From the NCBI GenBank assembly GCA_030446805.1, contig JAUJMO010000004.1:104581-154531 (forward strand): a DNA stretch of 49,951 nt. Reading direction: 5' to 3'. This DNA is from Caulobacteraceae bacterium. Lineage in GTDB: Bacteria > Pseudomonadota > Alphaproteobacteria > Caulobacterales > Caulobacteraceae. Shown here piece by piece: positions 8,049-18,200 of the stretch; within the stretch, counting starts at the first letter, position 1; each line of letters begins with the position of its first letter. The notes below the pieces were generated by a model, which worked only from the letters and a program-made list of their open reading frames with translations, made no database searches and was not told the origin of the DNA. A program made the translations under genes and the position numbers.

Positions 8049-8966
8049 GTGAGTCCCGATCCGTTGGAGGAATTGCTGCGCACCGTGGAGGTGCGACTTC
8101 ATGCGGTCGCCCTCTGCGAGGTGGGGCACGGGGCCTCCCTGATCTTTCCGCCCCGCACGAGCGTGGTCATCCACTTCGGCCTCGAGGGGGAGGGCGCCTT
8201 CGAGCTTGAGGGCCGCGCGCCGGCGGCTTTCAGGATGGGCGACGTGGTGATCGTCCCCGGCGGGGCCCAGGCCGTTCTGATGCCGCAAGGCGAGCCGTCG
8301 GACGGAAGCAATTCGGTTGTCGACAGCAGCGAACTGAACGTCGACGGGCTGCTCCTGTTCAGAGCGGGGGAGGGGCGGCCTGCCGTCCGCACGGCCTGCG
8401 CCATGATCACCCCCAGCTATGCCGCGGGCGTCGATCTCTTCCAGCATCTGAGCGAGCCTCTCGTCCACGCGGCCGAACCGGAGGTCTCACCCGCCTTCGC
8501 GTTGATGTTGCGGGAGGTCGCCGCCCCGGCGCTCGGCGCCCGCGCCATGATCGAGGCCGCGATGCGGCTCATCCTGCTGATGGTGCTGCGCCGACAGCTG
8601 GCGGATGCTGGAGTCGGCGGGCCGCTCTTCTCAGGCTTGCGCGATCCCAGGCTGGTCCGGGCGGTCAGCGCGATCATCACACGCCCGGGGGCCAACCACA
8701 CGGTGGAGACACTGGCCAGGGAGGCGGGCATGAGCCGGCCGGTCTTCTCCGAGCGTTTCACCCGGGCCTTTCGCCAGACGCCCTTCGAATTCGTACAAAA
8801 GGTGCGGCTGAGGCATGCGGCGCGGCTTCTTCAGGTGACGCCCTTCCCGGTGAAGACCATCGCCGAGAGCGTCGGGTTCGCCAGCCGCAGCCATTTCTCT
8901 CGGGCGTTCAGTGCGGCCTATGGCCTTGATCCCACCCGCTACCGTCGAGCGCACGCTTCGGAGTAG
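8049..8966 (+). CDS. AraC-family transcriptional regulator with cupin-type sensor domain
   Basis: A 305-residue protein from GTG 8049, which follows a GGAGAA site; the frame is open back to 7926 but that segment is Arg/Ser-rich and unlike the family. Residues 1-180 form an AraC-type cupin ligand-binding domain (FPPRTSVVIHFGLEGEGAFEL, shown in part; FRMGDVVIVPGGAQ). Residues 200-300 hold the two helix-turn-helix units, VETLAREAGMSRPVFSERF and VKTIAESVGFASRSHFSRAF, and the typical end GLDPTRYRR. It is divergent from the operon at 3257-7618, which makes that operon its most likely target. The ligand is unknown. Confidence 0.88.
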   Translation: MSPDPLEELLRTVEVRLHAVALCEVGHGASLIFPPRTSVVIHFGLEGEGAFELEGRAPAAFRMGDVVIVPGGAQAVLMPQGEPSDGSNSVVDSSELNVDGLLLFRAGEGRPAVRTACAMITPSYAAGVDLFQHLSEPLVHAAEPEVSPAFALMLREVAAPALGARAMIEAAMRLILLMVLRRQLADAGVGGPLFSGLRDPRLVRAVSAIITRPGANHTVETLAREAGMSRPVFSERFTRAFRQTPFEFVQKVRLRHAARLLQVTPFPVKTIAESVGFASRSHFSRAFSAAYGLDPTRYRRAHASE

Positions 8967-9063
8967 CCGTGATGGACTTCACCCCGAAGACACCCTTGTT
9001 CAGAGCCGAGCAGCTCCGGGGCGGCGAGCCGAAAGTCGGTTTCTCGGCCGCTCGCCAATTTCC

Positions 9064-9100
9064 GCTTCTGGCGGACTCGGTTGAAAAAGGCCGGCTGAAG
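9064..9100 (+). repeat. Short degenerate dispersed repeat, copy A
   Basis: A 37-base stretch matching 21735-21771 at 29 of 37 positions, with shared cores TGGCGGA and GTTGA. Both copies lie in non-coding, decayed surroundings and both are followed shortly by TGACT. It looks like an old dispersed repeat rather than a coding relic. No flanking direct repeats or transposase were seen. Confidence 0.45.
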
Positions 9101-9106
9101 CGGTGA

Positions 9107-9301
9107 CTCGGTCACTCTGCTGGGCGCGGCCAGCGCAAGCTTTCCGACCGCGCCGACTACCCGCTCGTGCAGGCGCAGTTCGCCGAGGCGGCCGGCGACC
9201 GCGAGACGGTGCGGAAGGCCGCCATGCGGACGCTGGAGCTCGATCCGGACAACAGACCGGCGCGGTCGCTCACGGAGCGCTTGCAGGCTCCGGCGGGGTG
9301 A
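9107..9301 (+). pseudogene. C-terminal remnant of a TPR-type or tail-domain protein
   Basis: The frame, bounded upstream by a stop at 9104-9106 and ending at TGA 9299-9301, reads RKLSDRADYPLVQAQFAEAA then GDRETVRKAAMRTLELDPDN and RPARSLTERLQ. It has good coding bias and a TPR-like tail (LELDPDNRPAR), but no usable start until an internal ATG. It is probably the last ~55 codons of a gene whose 5' part has been lost. The rest of 8967-9422 shows no further gene. Confidence 0.4.
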
Positions 9302-9422
9302 GGCCGCGAACGCCCTCGTGATCGAGGATGACCACCTCGCCGGCGACGCCCACACGACGGCGTGGTCGAGGCATCGACGGGCTGGACCTAGTCAACGGAT
9401 GCGATCCAGTAAGGAGCGGTTC

Positions 9423-11132
9423 TCAGTGGACCGAGGCCGCGCTTGCGCCGATGCCGGTCTCGGAGCGGACCTGCTGTTCGTCAAAGGCGGAGCGGTCGAT
9501 CGCCGCGCGCGGGCTGCGGTCCAGGACGGAGACCAGCCATATCGTCCCAAACGCCACGGCCATCGAGAACAGGGCCGGTGATGTATAGGGGAAGATCGCC
9601 GTCTCATTGCCCAGCACCGTGACCCAGATGGAGGGCGACAGGATCATCAGCACCAGCGCCGTGAGCACGCCCAGAAAACCGCCCGCAACGGCCCCGCGGG
9701 TCGTGCAGCCTTTCCAGAGAAGCACCATCAGGAGCACGGGGAAGTTGCCGGAGGCCGCCAGGGCGAAGGCCAGCGAGACCATGAAGGCCACGTTCTGGCC
9801 TTCGAAGCCGATGCCCAGGCCGATGGCGATCACGCCCAGCGCGAGCGTGGTGATCCGCGACACCCTGAGCTCGCCTTTAGAGTCGGCGTGACCCTTCTTG
9901 ATCACGGTGGCGTAGAGCTCGTGGGAGATGGCGGAGGCGCCCGAGAGCGTCAGCCCGGCCACCACCGCCAGGATGGTGGCGAAGGCCACCGCCGAGATGA
10001 AGCCCAGGAAGACGTCGCCGCCGACCGCTTGCGCCAGGTGGATAGCGGCCATGTTGCCGCCGCCACGCAGGCCGCCGTCCGGCGCCAGGAATGCCGGGTT
10101 GGTGGCCACCAGCACGATGGCCCCGAAGCCGATGATGAAGGTCAGCACATAGAAGTAGCCGATCCAGGTGCTGGCCCAGAGCACCGACTTGCGAGCTTCG
10201 CGAGCGTCGGGAACCGTGAAGAAGCGCATCAGGATATGCGGCAGGCCGGCCGTGCCGAACATCAGAGCCATGCCGAAGGAGATCGCCGAGATCGGGTCCT
10301 TGAGGAAGTTACCCGGGCCCATGATGGAGCGGCCTTGAGCCGCCGCTTCCGCAGGGGCCGCGCCGCCGGCGCCGGCCAGCCCCGTCTTGACCTCCACCGC
10401 GCGGGCGAACAGCGCCTCGGGCGAGAAGTTGAATTGCGCCAGCACCATGATCGCCATGAAGCTGGCGCCGCTCAGCAGCATCACCGCCTTGGTGATCTGG
10501 ACCCAGGTCGTGGCCGTCATGCCGCCGAACAGGACGTACATGATCATCAGCACGCCCACGATCATGACGGCGTACTCGTAAGGCAGGCCAAAGAGGAGCC
10601 GGATCAGCTGCCCGGCGCCCACCATCTGAGCGATCAGGTAGAACAGGACCACGGCCAGCGTGCTGAAGGCGGCGAAGCTCCGGATCGGAGTGGGTGAGAA
10701 CCGGTAGGAGGCCACGTCGCCGAAGGTGAACTTGCCGAGGTTGCGCAGCCGCTCGGCCATCAGGAACATGATGATCGGCCAGCCGACCAGAAAGCCGATC
10801 GAATAGATCAGCCCGTCGTAGCCGTCGGTGAAGATCTGGGCGGAGATCCCCAGAAAGGAGGCGGCCGACATGAAGTCGCCGGCGATGGCCAGGCCGTTCT
10901 GGAAGCCGGTGACGTTGCCGCCGGCCGTATAGAAGTCCGACACCGTCTTGGTGCGCCGCGCCGCCCAGGCCGTGATCCACAGGGTCAAGCCGACAAAGGC
11001 GCCGAACATGGCGATCGCCGTCCAGTTGGTCGCTTGTTGTTCGCCGTCGATGTTGATGTCGGCCGCCATCACGATGGCCGGAAGGCTCGCCATGGCGACC
11101 CCACCAACAGTACGCTGGAACACCTTCTTCAC
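9423..11132 (-). CDS. actP: Cation/acetate symporter ActP (SSS family)
   Basis: A 569-residue sodium:solute symporter with an N-terminal signal-like segment ([14 protein letters not shown]) and about 13 transmembrane helices, matching ActP length (about 550). Typical features are [31 protein letters not shown] (seen in part as [20 protein letters not shown]), [20 protein letters not shown] and [15 protein letters not shown]. It imports acetate and other short monocarboxylates at the inner membrane, driven by a cation gradient. Its start overlaps the stop of the DUF485 gene by four bases (ATGA), the classic yjcH-actP arrangement, and acs lies just upstream. It is the last gene of the porin-acs-yjcH-actP operon. 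Confidence 0.95.
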   Translation of the reverse strand: MKKVFQRTVGGVAMASLPAIVMAADINIDGEQQATNWTAIAMFGAFVGLTLWITAWAARRTKTVSDFYTAGGNVTGFQNGLAIAGDFMSAASFLGISAQIFTDGYDGLIYSIGFLVGWPIIMFLMAERLRNLGKFTFGDVASYRFSPTPIRSFAAFSTLAVVLFYLIAQMVGAGQLIRLLFGLPYEYAVMIVGVLMIMYVLFGGMTATTWVQITKAVMLLSGASFMAIMVLAQFNFSPEALFARAVEVKTGLAGAGGAAPAEAAAQGRSIMGPGNFLKDPISAISFGMALMFGTAGLPHILMRFFTVPDAREARKSVLWASTWIGYFYVLTFIIGFGAIVLVATNPAFLAPDGGLRGGGNMAAIHLAQAVGGDVFLGFISAVAFATILAVVAGLTLSGASAISHELYATVIKKGHADSKGELRVSRITTLALGVIAIGLGIGFEGQNVAFMVSLAFALAASGNFPVLLMVLLWKGCTTRGAVAGGFLGVLTALVLMILSPSIWVTVLGNETAIFPYTSPALFSMAVAFGTIWLVSVLDRSPRAAIDRSAFDEQQVRSETGIGASAASVH

Positions 11133-11437
11133 TGGCCGGCCTCCTCGACGATTTCGCGGGTGAGGCGGTCGAACTCGGTGTTCGCGCGTGCCACATAGAC
11201 GGCGGTCAGGGCCACCGTGAAGACGATCAGGCCCACGCCGACCGGGATGCCCAGGGAGGTGACGCCGGATCCGATGGGCTGGGCCAGCAAGCTCTTATTG
11301 AAGGCGATCAGGCCGATGTAGCCGAAGTAGGCGACCAGAATGATCGCCGTGAGCAGCCAGCCGAAGCGGGTTCGTTTCCTGACGAGTTCTTGATACTTCG
11401 GGCTCCCCTGTATCCGGCTGACCAACTCAGGATCCAC
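11129..11437 (-). CDS. yjcH: DUF485 inner-membrane protein YjcH
   Basis: A 102-residue protein with two transmembrane helices (about residues 26-48 and 61-83). It has the DUF485 pattern: an N-terminal [19 protein letters not shown] segment, a loop with LAQPIG, and [21 protein letters not shown] with a TEFDRLT tail. Length and position are as in E. coli acs-yjcH-actP, where YjcH accompanies the acetate permease. The precise role is unsettled, perhaps assembly or regulation of ActP. It lies 44 bases after acs and overlaps actP by four bases. Confidence 0.92.
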   Translation of the reverse strand: MDPELVSRIQGSPKYQELVRKRTRFGWLLTAIILVAYFGYIGLIAFNKSLLAQPIGSGVTSLGIPVGVGLIVFTVALTAVYVARANTEFDRLTREIVEEAGQ

Positions 11438-11481
11438 GCTTTTTCTCCCCCTTCATTTCGACGCGTCCGCCCCCAGACGGC

Positions 11482-13455
11482 TCATCGACGCGGTCGGTTT
11501 GCGATCAGGTCGTCCACCACCCCGGGATCGGCCAGGGTCGAGGTGTCGCCCAGACTCCCCAGTTCGTTCTCCGCGATCTTGCGAAGGATGCGCCGCATGA
11601 TCTTGCCGGAGCGGGTCTTGGGCAGGCCGGGCGCCCACTGGATGATGTCCGGCGTCGCGATCGGGCCGATCTCGGTGCGCACCCAGCCGACCAGCTCCCG
11701 GCGCAGGTCCTCGCCGGGCTCCTCGCCCGAGTTCAGGGTGACATAGGCGTAGATGCCCTGCCCCTTGATGTCGTGGGGGAAGCCCACCACGGCGGCCTCG
11801 GCCACCTTGGGATGGCTGACCAGGGCGGACTCCACCTCGGCGGTGCCCATGCGGTGGCCGGAGACGTTGATGACGTCATCCACCCGGCCGGTGATCCAGT
11901 AGAAGCCGTCCTCGTCGCGCCTGCAGCCGTCGCCGGTGAAGTAGGTTCCCGGATAGGTCGAGAAATAGGTTTCGAAGAACCGGCGCGGGTCGCCGTACAG
12001 GGTCCGCGCTTGACCGGGCCAGGAGTCGGTCAGCACCAGATTGCCCTCGCAGTCGCCGTCCAGGACCGCGCCTTCGGCGTCGACGATCGCGGGAAACACG
12101 CCGGGAAGCGGCCGCGTCGCGGAGCCGGGCTTGAGCGGCGTGGCGCCCGGCAGCGGCGAGATCAGGATCCCGCCCGTCTCGGTCTGCCACCATGTGTCCA
12201 CGATCGGGCAGCGGCGCTTGCCCACCACACGGTGAAACCAGAGCCAGGCCTCTGGATTGATGGGCTCGCCCACTGAGCCCAGCAGCTTGAGAGACTTCAG
12301 CGAGGCGCGCTCCACCGGCGCCTCGCCGTCGCGCATCAGGGCGCGTATGGCGGTGGGCGCCGTATAGAAGGTGTCCACCTTGTGCTTGTCGATCACCCGC
12401 CAGAAGCGGGAGTTGTCCGGATAGGTCGGAACGCCCTCGAACATCACCGTGGTGGCCGCGTTCGCGAGGGGGCCGTAGATGATGTAGCTATGACCGGTCA
12501 CCCAGCCCACGTCGGCGGTGCACCAATAGATGTCGCCGTCCTTGTAGTCGAACACGTACTGGTGGGTGAACGAAGCCCAGACCAGATAGCCGCCGGTGGT
12601 GTGGACGACGCCCTTGGGCTTTCCCGTAGAGCCCGAGGTGTAGAGAATGAACAGCGGGTCCTCCGCATTCATCGGCTCCGGCGGGCAGTCGTCCTCGACC
12701 TCGGCGATCTCGGCGGCGTAGGCGAGGTCGCGACCGGGCTCCATCCCCACCGGAGCGCCCGTGCGCGCAACCACCAGGACGCGTTCCACATTGGGCGCGC
12801 GCCGCAGCGCCTCGTCCACATTGCTCTTGAGCGGGACGGTCTTGCCGCCCCGGACGGCCTCATCGGCCGTGATCACGAACCGGCTGTCTGCGTCGAGGAT
12901 GCGGCCCGCCAGGCTTTCGGGCGAGAAGCCTGCGAAGACCACCGAATGCACCGCCCCGATCCGGGCGCAGGCCAGCATCGCGAAGGCCGCTTCGGGGATC
13001 ATGGGCAGGTAGATGGTGACCCGGTCGCCCCTGCGGACGCCGTGCTTCTTGAGCACATTGGCCATGCGGCACACCGCGTCGTGAAGTTCCTGATAGGTGA
13101 TCTTGCGGTCCTGGTGGGGTTCGTCGCCTTCCCAGATGATGGCCACCTGGTTGCGCCGGTGCGGCAGGTGCCGGTCGATGCAGTTGTAGGCCACGTTGAG
13201 CTGGCCGTCGTCGAACCAGCGGATGCGGAAGTCCGCCTCGCGGAAGGACACGTCCTTCACACGGGTGTAAGGGCGCGACCAGTGCAGCCGCGTTCCCTGC
13301 TCGCCCCAGAACAGTTCGGGATCGCGCCGCGCGGCCTCGTACATGGCCTGATAGCCCGCGCGGCCGAGTTGGGCCCGGCGCGCCCAGCTCTCCGGCACGG
13401 GGTAGATCAGCTCTCCAGGGTGCGCGTGAGGCGTCTCGACGTCCAATTCGTTCAT
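11482..13455 (-). CDS. acs: Acetyl-CoA synthetase (AMP-forming), in-frame with the upstream porin
   Basis: Taken from ATG 13455 the protein has 657 residues, the normal Acs length (about 650). It carries the Acs N-terminus ([10 protein letters not shown]), the AMP-binding loop [18 protein letters not shown] near residue 270, [10 protein letters not shown] near residue 415, and the C-terminal SGKIMRR segment whose Lys is the acetylation-controlled catalytic residue. It converts acetate, CoA and ATP to acetyl-CoA in the cytoplasm. There is no good ribosome site before ATG 13455. The frame runs unbroken from the porin upstream, because an 11-bp duplication (13461-13482) removed the porin stop. 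As it stands, Acs is either made as a porin fusion or started internally at 13470 or 13455. Confidence 0.93.
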   Translation of the reverse strand: MNELDVETPHAHPGELIYPVPESWARRAQLGRAGYQAMYEAARRDPELFWGEQGTRLHWSRPYTRVKDVSFREADFRIRWFDDGQLNVAYNCIDRHLPHRRNQVAIIWEGDEPHQDRKITYQELHDAVCRMANVLKKHGVRRGDRVTIYLPMIPEAAFAMLACARIGAVHSVVFAGFSPESLAGRILDADSRFVITADEAVRGGKTVPLKSNVDEALRRAPNVERVLVVARTGAPVGMEPGRDLAYAAEIAEVEDDCPPEPMNAEDPLFILYTSGSTGKPKGVVHTTGGYLVWASFTHQYVFDYKDGDIYWCTADVGWVTGHSYIIYGPLANAATTVMFEGVPTYPDNSRFWRVIDKHKVDTFYTAPTAIRALMRDGEAPVERASLKSLKLLGSVGEPINPEAWLWFHRVVGKRRCPIVDTWWQTETGGILISPLPGATPLKPGSATRPLPGVFPAIVDAEGAVLDGDCEGNLVLTDSWPGQARTLYGDPRRFFETYFSTYPGTYFTGDGCRRDEDGFYWITGRVDDVINVSGHRMGTAEVESALVSHPKVAEAAVVGFPHDIKGQGIYAYVTLNSGEEPGEDLRRELVGWVRTEIGPIATPDIIQWAPGLPKTRSGKIMRRILRKIAENELGSLGDTSTLADPGVVDDLIANRPRR

Positions 13456-13460
13456 GGGTT

Positions 13461-13482
13461 CAGAACCCATACAGAACCCATA
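13461..13482 (-). repeat. 11-bp perfect tandem duplication at the porin/acs junction
   Basis: On the plus strand CAGAACCCATA occurs twice head to tail (13461-13471 and 13472-13482). With a single copy the minus strand would read TAT GGG TTC TGA, ending the porin in ...KYGF and a stop, followed by ACCC and the acs ATG. With two copies it reads TTC TGT ATG GGT TCT GAA CCC ATG, so the stop is lost and porin and acs share one frame. One unit with the flanking ATGGGTT forms a 7-bp inverted repeat, which could favour slippage. Confidence 0.9.
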
Positions 13483-14850
13483 TTTCCCGAACAGGATCAA
13501 GCGGGTGAGCTCGCCCGAAGCGCCCGACTCCAGTTCGCGATCGGCCGCAATCAATTCGCCGCCGACGTCCAGCCCGGGCGCGGGCGACCAGATCAGGTTC
13601 ACGTGGGCGCTTTGGCTGCTCTTGTTGGCGGTCAGACCGGTCAGGGCGCGCTCGTTGTCGACCTCCTGCCCCGACAGGATGAAGGTGGAACGCACCGTGG
13701 GAGTCCAGTAGTGGCGGTAGGCGGCGAAGCCGGCCAGGAGCGGGATGGCTTCCAGATCGCCCGTCCTGTCGATCACCACGTCATTGGCGAAGTTCAGCCC
13801 GATATAGCGGCCGATTCCCTCTCCGCCGGTGAGCATGAAGCGCAGGTCGTCGCGTTCGCCCACCAGCAGCTTGCCGGACGCCGAAACGCCGTAGCCCAAC
13901 GCTTCACCCTCGATCGGTCCGCTCGTGTAGGATAGGCGGCGCGCCAGGCCCGCCAGGGACAATTCCACCCGGGGACGCTTGAAGTCGTAGCGGAGCGCAA
14001 GATCGGGCAGAGCCGAGTCGTCCGCCACGATGCGGGCGCCGCCGCGGAAGGGCGTGACGGTGGTTTCGGGGTTCTCCACCGAGATGGAGAAGGGCCCGCT
14101 GGCGTAGCGGATCTGCGCCGAGCGCTGGAACACCGTACCGCTGGTTGGGCCGATGAGGTCAGCCGTTTCCGGCAGGACCGCGGTGTTCTGGAAGGTGCTC
14201 CACTCCTGGCCGAACAGGAACTTGTCAACGGTCACAAAGGCCCGCCGGAGCGCCGGGTTGGACGGGCTGGTGGTGCGGTTGTCGCCTGCGCCCGGCAGCG
14301 ACTGGAAGTCCATCTCGATCCGCGTGCCGATCGCGCGGCCCGCGATCGTGCCCTGTGTGGTCAGGAAGAAGCGCGTCTGGCGGGCGTTGAGATCGACTTC
14401 GGCGTTCTCGCCCACACCGCCGATCGGGATGGATGCGGGCAGCAGAAAGTCGCGCACAAGATCGCCTGTGACCGGATCGCCGCCGCTGAAGTCGGAAGCG
14501 CTGGCGTCCAGCTTGACGAAGCCGCCGTACTTGATGGTGAGCGGACCGGCGCGGAAGCCATCCGGCGGCGCGCTCGCCTGGACGGCGGAGGCCGAAGGCG
14601 GCGTCGCCGAAGCCGGCGTGGTCGAGGCGAGGGGGACCGCGGGAGCGGCCGCCGTGGGCGCCGACCCTGAGCCGGCGGGGGCTGTGGTGACCGCCTCCGG
14701 ACGGCTCCGCGCCAATTCGGCCTTGAGAGTCTCCAGCGCGGCTTCCAGCGCTCGAATGCGGGCTTCGACGTCCTGGGCGGGCGCCGCTCGAGCGGCCGGC
14801 GCTGCTAGAAGAAAGAACGCCAGTCCGGCTCGTCCGATCTGCTTATGCAC
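13474..14850 (-). CDS. DcaP-family outer-membrane porin, stop codon lost
   Basis: About 459 residues from GTG 14850, preceded by a GCGGAGG site, to the terminal Phe codon at 13474. The frame is open to 15024 but the extra N-terminal residues do not resemble a protein. It has a signal peptide ([15 protein letters not shown]), a short coiled coil ([20 protein letters not shown]), an Ala/Pro/Ser-rich linker, and then a DcaP-type trimeric beta-barrel ([43 protein letters not shown]). It ends in the typical barrel sequence LILFGKYGF. Such porins pass organic anions, so placement ahead of acs and actP suggests outer-membrane acetate entry. The natural stop has been destroyed by the 11-bp duplication; an Acs-tailed porin would probably fold or localise poorly. 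Confidence 0.85.
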
Positions 14851-15289
14851 ACGCGCCTCCGCCTGTGGGAGAGACGCTAATCGGTTCCTCGGACCCGTCA
14901 ACGGCAGACAGCGGGTCGGGCCTGCCGATGGACCGGAGGCGACAAGCTTTTTCCACGGCGCCACCAGGAGTGGAGTCGCCGCCTGGTGAGACAGCGGACC
15001 TTCAGAGCCCGATCCGACACTCAAACGCCCCCAACCTCACCTGGGTCCGATCCCCATGACTGGGTCCGCAGGACAAGGCAGGGCGCCAGCTTGGGGTTCC
15101 GGTTGAACCACTCGATCCCTCGTACGATCCGGGCCGGCGCGCGCATGGGGCTGCAAAACGCGGGCGCTAGCTTCTGGCCATCAGCCCGCGGGGGCCTGGC
15201 TCGCGCTGGGAGGACTAAGAGACGCTGGACGGAACGCCACCGACCGTGGTCTGGACGTTGGTTCGAACGGTTCTGCGGGCATCACCTCC
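14851..15289. promoter_or_regulatory. Divergent intergenic region between the acetate operon and the propeller-amidohydrolase gene
   Basis: About 440 bases without a convincing gene. On the minus strand a TTGACG hexamer at 14901-14896 lies about 45 bases before the porin start, followed after a suitable gap by ATTAGCGTC. This resembles the Caulobacter housekeeping promoter (TTGAC-N-GCTANAWC) only loosely. No clear promoter is visible for the plus-strand gene, and I see no strong inverted repeat. Confidence 0.35.
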
Positions 15290-18200
15290 ATGAAGTTGCA
15301 AACAAGCCTGGCCGGCGTGGCCGCCCTGCTGGTGTCCACCTCCGCCTTCGCCCAGACCCCGCCGGCTCCGACCCCGAGCCCTGATCCGCAACGCGCCCAG
15401 CCGCAGCCCGCAGCCTCCGAGCGCGTCCAGGACAATCCGGGCGCCGAACCCCAGACCACGCCTCGGCCGGAGCCGGCCGCCACACCGGAAGCCTCGCCTG
15501 CGAAACCCAAGTGGGACGTCAACAATCCCGCAGGACCCAAGCGGCAGGTGTCCATCGATACAGCCACCGGCACCTGGATGTCGGTGGACGTCAGCCCGGA
15601 CGGGCGCGAAGTGATCTTCGACCTGCTGGGCGACATCTACGTGATGCCGATCGGCGGCGGCGAGGCGCGCGCCATCGCCACCGGGATCGCATGGGACATG
15701 CAGCCCCGCTATTCGCCGAACGGCCGCTGGATCGCCTTCACGAGCGATCGAGGCGGGGGTGACAACATTTGGATCATGGACCGCGACGGGACCAATCCGA
15801 AGCAGGTCAGCAAGGAGACCTTCCGCCTGCCGAACCAGCCGAGCTGGTCGCCCGACAGCGAATACATCGTCGCCCGCAAGCACTTCACCTCCAGGCGATC
15901 GTTGGGGGCGGGGGAGATGTGGATGTACCACCGGGCGGGCGGTGACGGCGTGCAGCTTACCAAGAAGCGCACCGATCAAAAGGACAGCGGCGAGCCCGCT
16001 TTCTCGCCGGACGGCCGGTATCTCTATTTCAGCGACGACGCCACGCCGGGCGCCGTCTTCGAATACAGCAAGGACCCCAACGGCCAGATCTACGTGATCC
16101 AGCGGCTGGACCGCCAGAAAGGCGAACTCGAGCCGTTCGTCACCGGGCCCGGCGGCTCCATCCGGCCGACGCCTTCGCCGGACGGCAAGTCCCTGGCTTT
16201 CATCCGGCGGGTCCGCAACAAATCGACCCTGTTCGTCCTGGATCTCGCCTCCGGGCGGGAGACGCCGATCTGGGACGGGCTGGACCGCGACATGCAGGAG
16301 ACCTGGGCGGTGCACGGCGTGTACCCGGCCATGGCCTGGACGCCGGACAACCGCTCGGTGGTGCTGTGGGCCGGCGGCAAGATCGCGCGGGTGGACGTCG
16401 CCTCCAAGCGCGTCAGCGACATCCCGTTCCGAGTGCGGGGCACGCGGACGGTGCAGGACGCCCTGCGCTTCCCGGTGGCGGTGGCGCCTGACCAGTTCGA
16501 CGTGAAGATGCTGCGCTGGGCGGAGGTCTCTCCTTCCGGCGAGCGCGTGGTGTTCGAAGCCCTGGGCCACCTGTGGATCCGGGACATGAAGGCGGGGTCG
16601 CGTCCCCGCCGGCTGACGCGCCAGGCCGACCACTTCGAGCTGTATCCCGCCTGGTCACGGGACGGTCGCTCGATCGTCTATACGACCTGGAGCGACAAGG
16701 ATTTCGGCTCCATCCGGGTCATCCCGGCGGCCGGCGGCGCGGGGCGGGTGATCAGTCGCACGCCTGGGCACTACATCGAGCCCAGCTTCTCGCCCGACGG
16801 AAAGCGGATCGCCTATCGCACGGTCAGCGACGGCTTCCTGCGCCCGGCGCTGTGGGCGCGCGAAACGGGAATCTATGTCGCGCCCGTCGAGGGCGGCGCG
16901 CCCGTGCTGGTCACCAAGGCGGGGACGGCGCCGCAGTGGGGCGCCTCCAACGACCGCATCTTCTTCAGCTCGACCGAGAAGGGCGAAAAGGAGGGCGAGA
17001 GCAAGCGCGGGCTGCGGTCCGTCGATGTCGACGGGGGCGACGAGGTCACGCACGTGATCTCGCCCTATGCGGCCGAGTTCGTCCTGTCGCCGGACGAGAA
17101 GCACCTGGCCTGGCAGGAGCGGTTCAACGCCTATGTCATGCCCTTCGTCCGCACGGGCCAGGCGGTGGAGATCGGCCCGGAGCAGAAGAGCCTGCCCGTC
17201 GCGCGGGTGACACGGGACGCGGGCGAGTTCCTCCACTGGTCGGGCGACGGGCGGCGGCTGTGGTGGTCGCTCGGACCCGAGATCTACGCCCGCGAACTGC
17301 GCGAAGCCTTCAGCTTCTTCGAGGGCGCCCCGGCCGAACTGCCCAAGCCGCCGGAACGGGGCGTGAACCTGGGCTTCAGCCAGCCCTACGCCAAGCCGAC
17401 CGGCCGAACCGCCTTCACCGGCGCCCGGGTGATCACCATGCGCGGCGACGAGGTCATCGAGGACGGCGTGGTGGTGGTGAACGGCAACCGCCTCGAGGCG
17501 GTCGGGCCGCGCGCGAACATACAGGTCCCCCGCGACGCCCAGGTGATCGACGTCGCCGGCAAGACCATCATCCCCGGCCTGGTGGACGTGCACTGGCATG
17601 GCGCGATGGGCTCAGACGAGATCATCCCGCAGCAGAGCTGGGTGAACTACGCTTCCCTGGCCTTCGGGGTGACCACCATCCACGACCCGTCCAACGACAC
17701 CAGCGAGATCTTCGCGCACAGCGAACTGGCCAAGGCCGGCGCAGTGGTGGCGCCGCGCATCTTCTCGACCGGCACCATCCTGTACGGGGCCGCCACGCCC
17801 TTCACCGCCCAGGTGGAGGGGCTGGACGACGCCCTGTCCAACCTCCGCCGGATGAAGGCGGTCGGGGCCTTCAGCGTGAAGAGCTACAACCAGCCCCGGC
17901 GCGATCAGCGCCAGCAGTTCGTCGAAGGCGCGCGCCAGCTGGGGATGATGGTGGTGCCGGAAGGCGGGTCCCTGATCCAGCACAACATGAACATGATCGT
18001 GGATGGCCACACGGGCATCGAGCACTCGATTCCGACCGCCCGCATCTACGACGACCTGAAGCAGCTCTGGTCGGCTACGGAGGTGGGCTACACGCCGACC
18101 TTGGTGGTGGCCTACGGCGGAAACTGGGGCGAGAACTACTGGTACCAGACGACGGACGTCTGGAAGGACCCGAGGCTGAACACCTTCGTGCCCCGCCGCA

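Noticed and set aside
12382-13935. A 517-codon plus-strand open frame opposite acs and the porin
   Set aside because: No recognisable motif; acs is certain on the other strand.
14851-15024. N-terminal extension of the porin/acs frame to an ATG at 15024
   Set aside because: The 58 extra residues are not protein-like and precede a clear signal peptide that starts at GTG 14850 with a GGAGG site.
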